Assembly (NCBI RefSeq): GCF_040954835.1 | Contig: NC_090712.1 | Span: 7,015,284 to 7,079,283 of the forward strand | Direction: 5' to 3' | From: Lepisosteus oculatus | Lineage: Eukaryota; Chordata; Actinopteri; Semionotiformes; Lepisosteidae | Length of the DNA stretch: 64,000 bases | Shown: one piece after another, positions 47,300 to 64,000 of the stretch | How the letters are laid out: each line of letters starts with the position of its first letter | Position numbering within the stretch: the stretch's first letter is position 1 | The notes under the pieces: model-generated | Database searches by the model: none | What the model was told of the DNA's origin: nothing | The model's input: the letters and a program-made list of their open reading frames with translations, nothing else | Translations under genes and position numbers: made by a program

Positions 47300-47760
47300 A
47301 GATGCAAGTCCATGGAATTTAAGCTCAAGAATTAGAGAGCACTAGTAAGACCTCATTTGGAGCAGTGTGTTCCTTTTTGGTCACTTTACCACAAAACTGA
47401 TATTATAACCTCAGACAGAATTCAGAGAACATGAACAATTGCTGGACTCAGAAGACAATCTCCTGTGTGTTTAAAGAAATGGAGCTCTTTTAACTTGCCA
47501 GTATATTAAGAGATTTGACCTAAAAGTATAAAATCCTATGGGGCATGGACTGTCCAAAAGTCCACCAAAAGGACTATTTCACTCTCACCAGCAAAACCAG
47601 TACATGGGGCTGCCAGTGGAAACCAAAAAGGGAATCCATTTAAGACTGAGAATATTTCTTTCCACAAAGAGTTGTTGGGATCTAAGGGCTTCCCAGTCAG
47701 GTGGCTGAGGCCTAGTCTCCGGGCTCTTCTAAGAAAACAGGTAGGTTTTAAACCTAAAAC
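47300..47760 (+). mobile_element. decayed CR1-like LINE fragment, antisense within the jag1 3'UTR
   Basis: Plus-strand frames give LVRPHLEQCVPFWS (from 47342) and, further on, YFFPQRVVGI, a stop, GLPSQVAEA. This is the familiar order LVRPHLEYCVQFWSP then FFTQRVVxIWNxLP at the end of CR1-type reverse-transcriptase ORFs. Frameshifts and stops show it is long dead. Limits approximate. Confidence 0.7.
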
Positions 47761-48163
47761 AAATTTAGGTTTACGTAGCTGCAAAACTACCGTATGGAAC
47801 GTCCTGTCATCTGCGACCCTTCTAATGTTCAATCGCTTTGCAAAACGTTTTTAAGCCAAGGGATGGGCCGATCAGCTCCCGAATGCTCTTGACTGTACCC
47901 CCACTCACACACACACCTGCAGCTCGATTTTCGAAAAGGGCACTAGGAACTAGTTTTGCATAGATGTGAAATGCAGCACTTGGGATTCCAGCCAACCACA
48001 GCAACTATCATTGCCAGTGTAAGCCAGCTTGTCAAAACTTAAATTAACACAGGGATTCTATGTAAATAATAACCTTAGACTCAAATATGACACAACAGTT
48101 TAAGAACTACAAACTGAGCATCACCTACAGTGAGTGTTGATGCATCGGCAGCAGTGCCATCTG

Positions 48164-63987
<15,824 letters not shown>

Positions 63988-64000
63988 CTGGAACAAAAAA

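Larger units (their letters stand above)
45015..48163 (-). other. jag1: jag1 3'UTR (about 3.1 kb), estimated end
   Basis: No minus-strand AATAAA or ATTAAA was found between 48163 and 47860. Two blocks read like the vertebrate JAG1 3'UTR as I remember it: 45840-45990 (minus: ATGAAGAATTTAAAGTGTC, AGAACGTTGTATAGATG, AATAATCAAGAGCC) and 45020-45060 (GAAAGTAATATTTATTAAAT). ATTAAA on the minus strand at 45042-45037 is the likely terminal hexamer; another AATAAA lies near 46152-46146. A Pumilio-type TGTAAATA sits at 45919-45912. The UTR contains an antisense CR1-like LINE fragment. The length and conserved identity rest on memory, not alignment. Confidence 0.55.

Noticed and set aside
45015-48163. 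miR-34-type seed sites in the jag1 3'UTR
   Set aside because: I looked for the CACTGCC seed match on the mRNA strand and did not find it in the UTR; no site is claimed.

Overview
The window is nuclear DNA from a vertebrate, most likely a ray-finned fish. Genes are split by GT-AG introns, base composition is AT-rich, and fish-type LINE and SINE debris is present. Three genes lie in the order and orientation of human chromosome 20p12: mkks (minus), slx4ip (plus), jag1 (minus). I cannot name the species; a non-teleost ray-finned fish is a guess from the repeat types.

Left end (1-2200): the 5' end of mkks, a chaperonin-like BBSome assembly factor, runs off the left edge. Its leader is the most interesting part of the window. 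Upstream of the mkks ATG lie two well-formed small ORFs of 64 and 49 codons, each with one membrane segment, followed by poly(A) hexamers placed before the mkks ATG. The human MKKS leader is known to encode two mitochondrial microproteins of very similar size with premature poly(A) sites, so the arrangement appears to be conserved from fish to human. A head-to-head promoter region separates mkks from slx4ip.

Middle (2000-42230): slx4ip, seven coding exons on the plus strand. I joined them into one continuous 439-codon frame (human protein about 408 aa). Introns are long. They hold an L2-like LINE 3' end, two copies of a palindromic retroposed element each flanked by a perfect 16-bp target-site duplication, simple repeats, and three CTCF-like motifs in the first 12.5 kb.

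42230-45010: spacer with a cluster of decayed tRNA-derived SINE-like copies. 45015-63987: jag1 on the minus strand, converging on slx4ip. Twenty-three coding exons, matching human exons 4-26, encode the DSL domain, 16 EGF repeats, the cysteine-rich region, the membrane segment and the cytoplasmic tail ending in the PDZ ligand MEYIV. All junctions keep frame (1,072 whole codons plus stop). Exons 1-3 lie beyond the right edge. The 3'UTR is about 3.1 kb and carries an antisense CR1-like LINE fragment.

No tRNA, rRNA, CRISPR or intact transposon was seen. Functionally the three genes are unrelated: ciliary chaperonin, SLX4/XPF partner, and Notch ligand. They are linked by old synteny, with slx4ip introns as a plausible home for jag1 enhancers.
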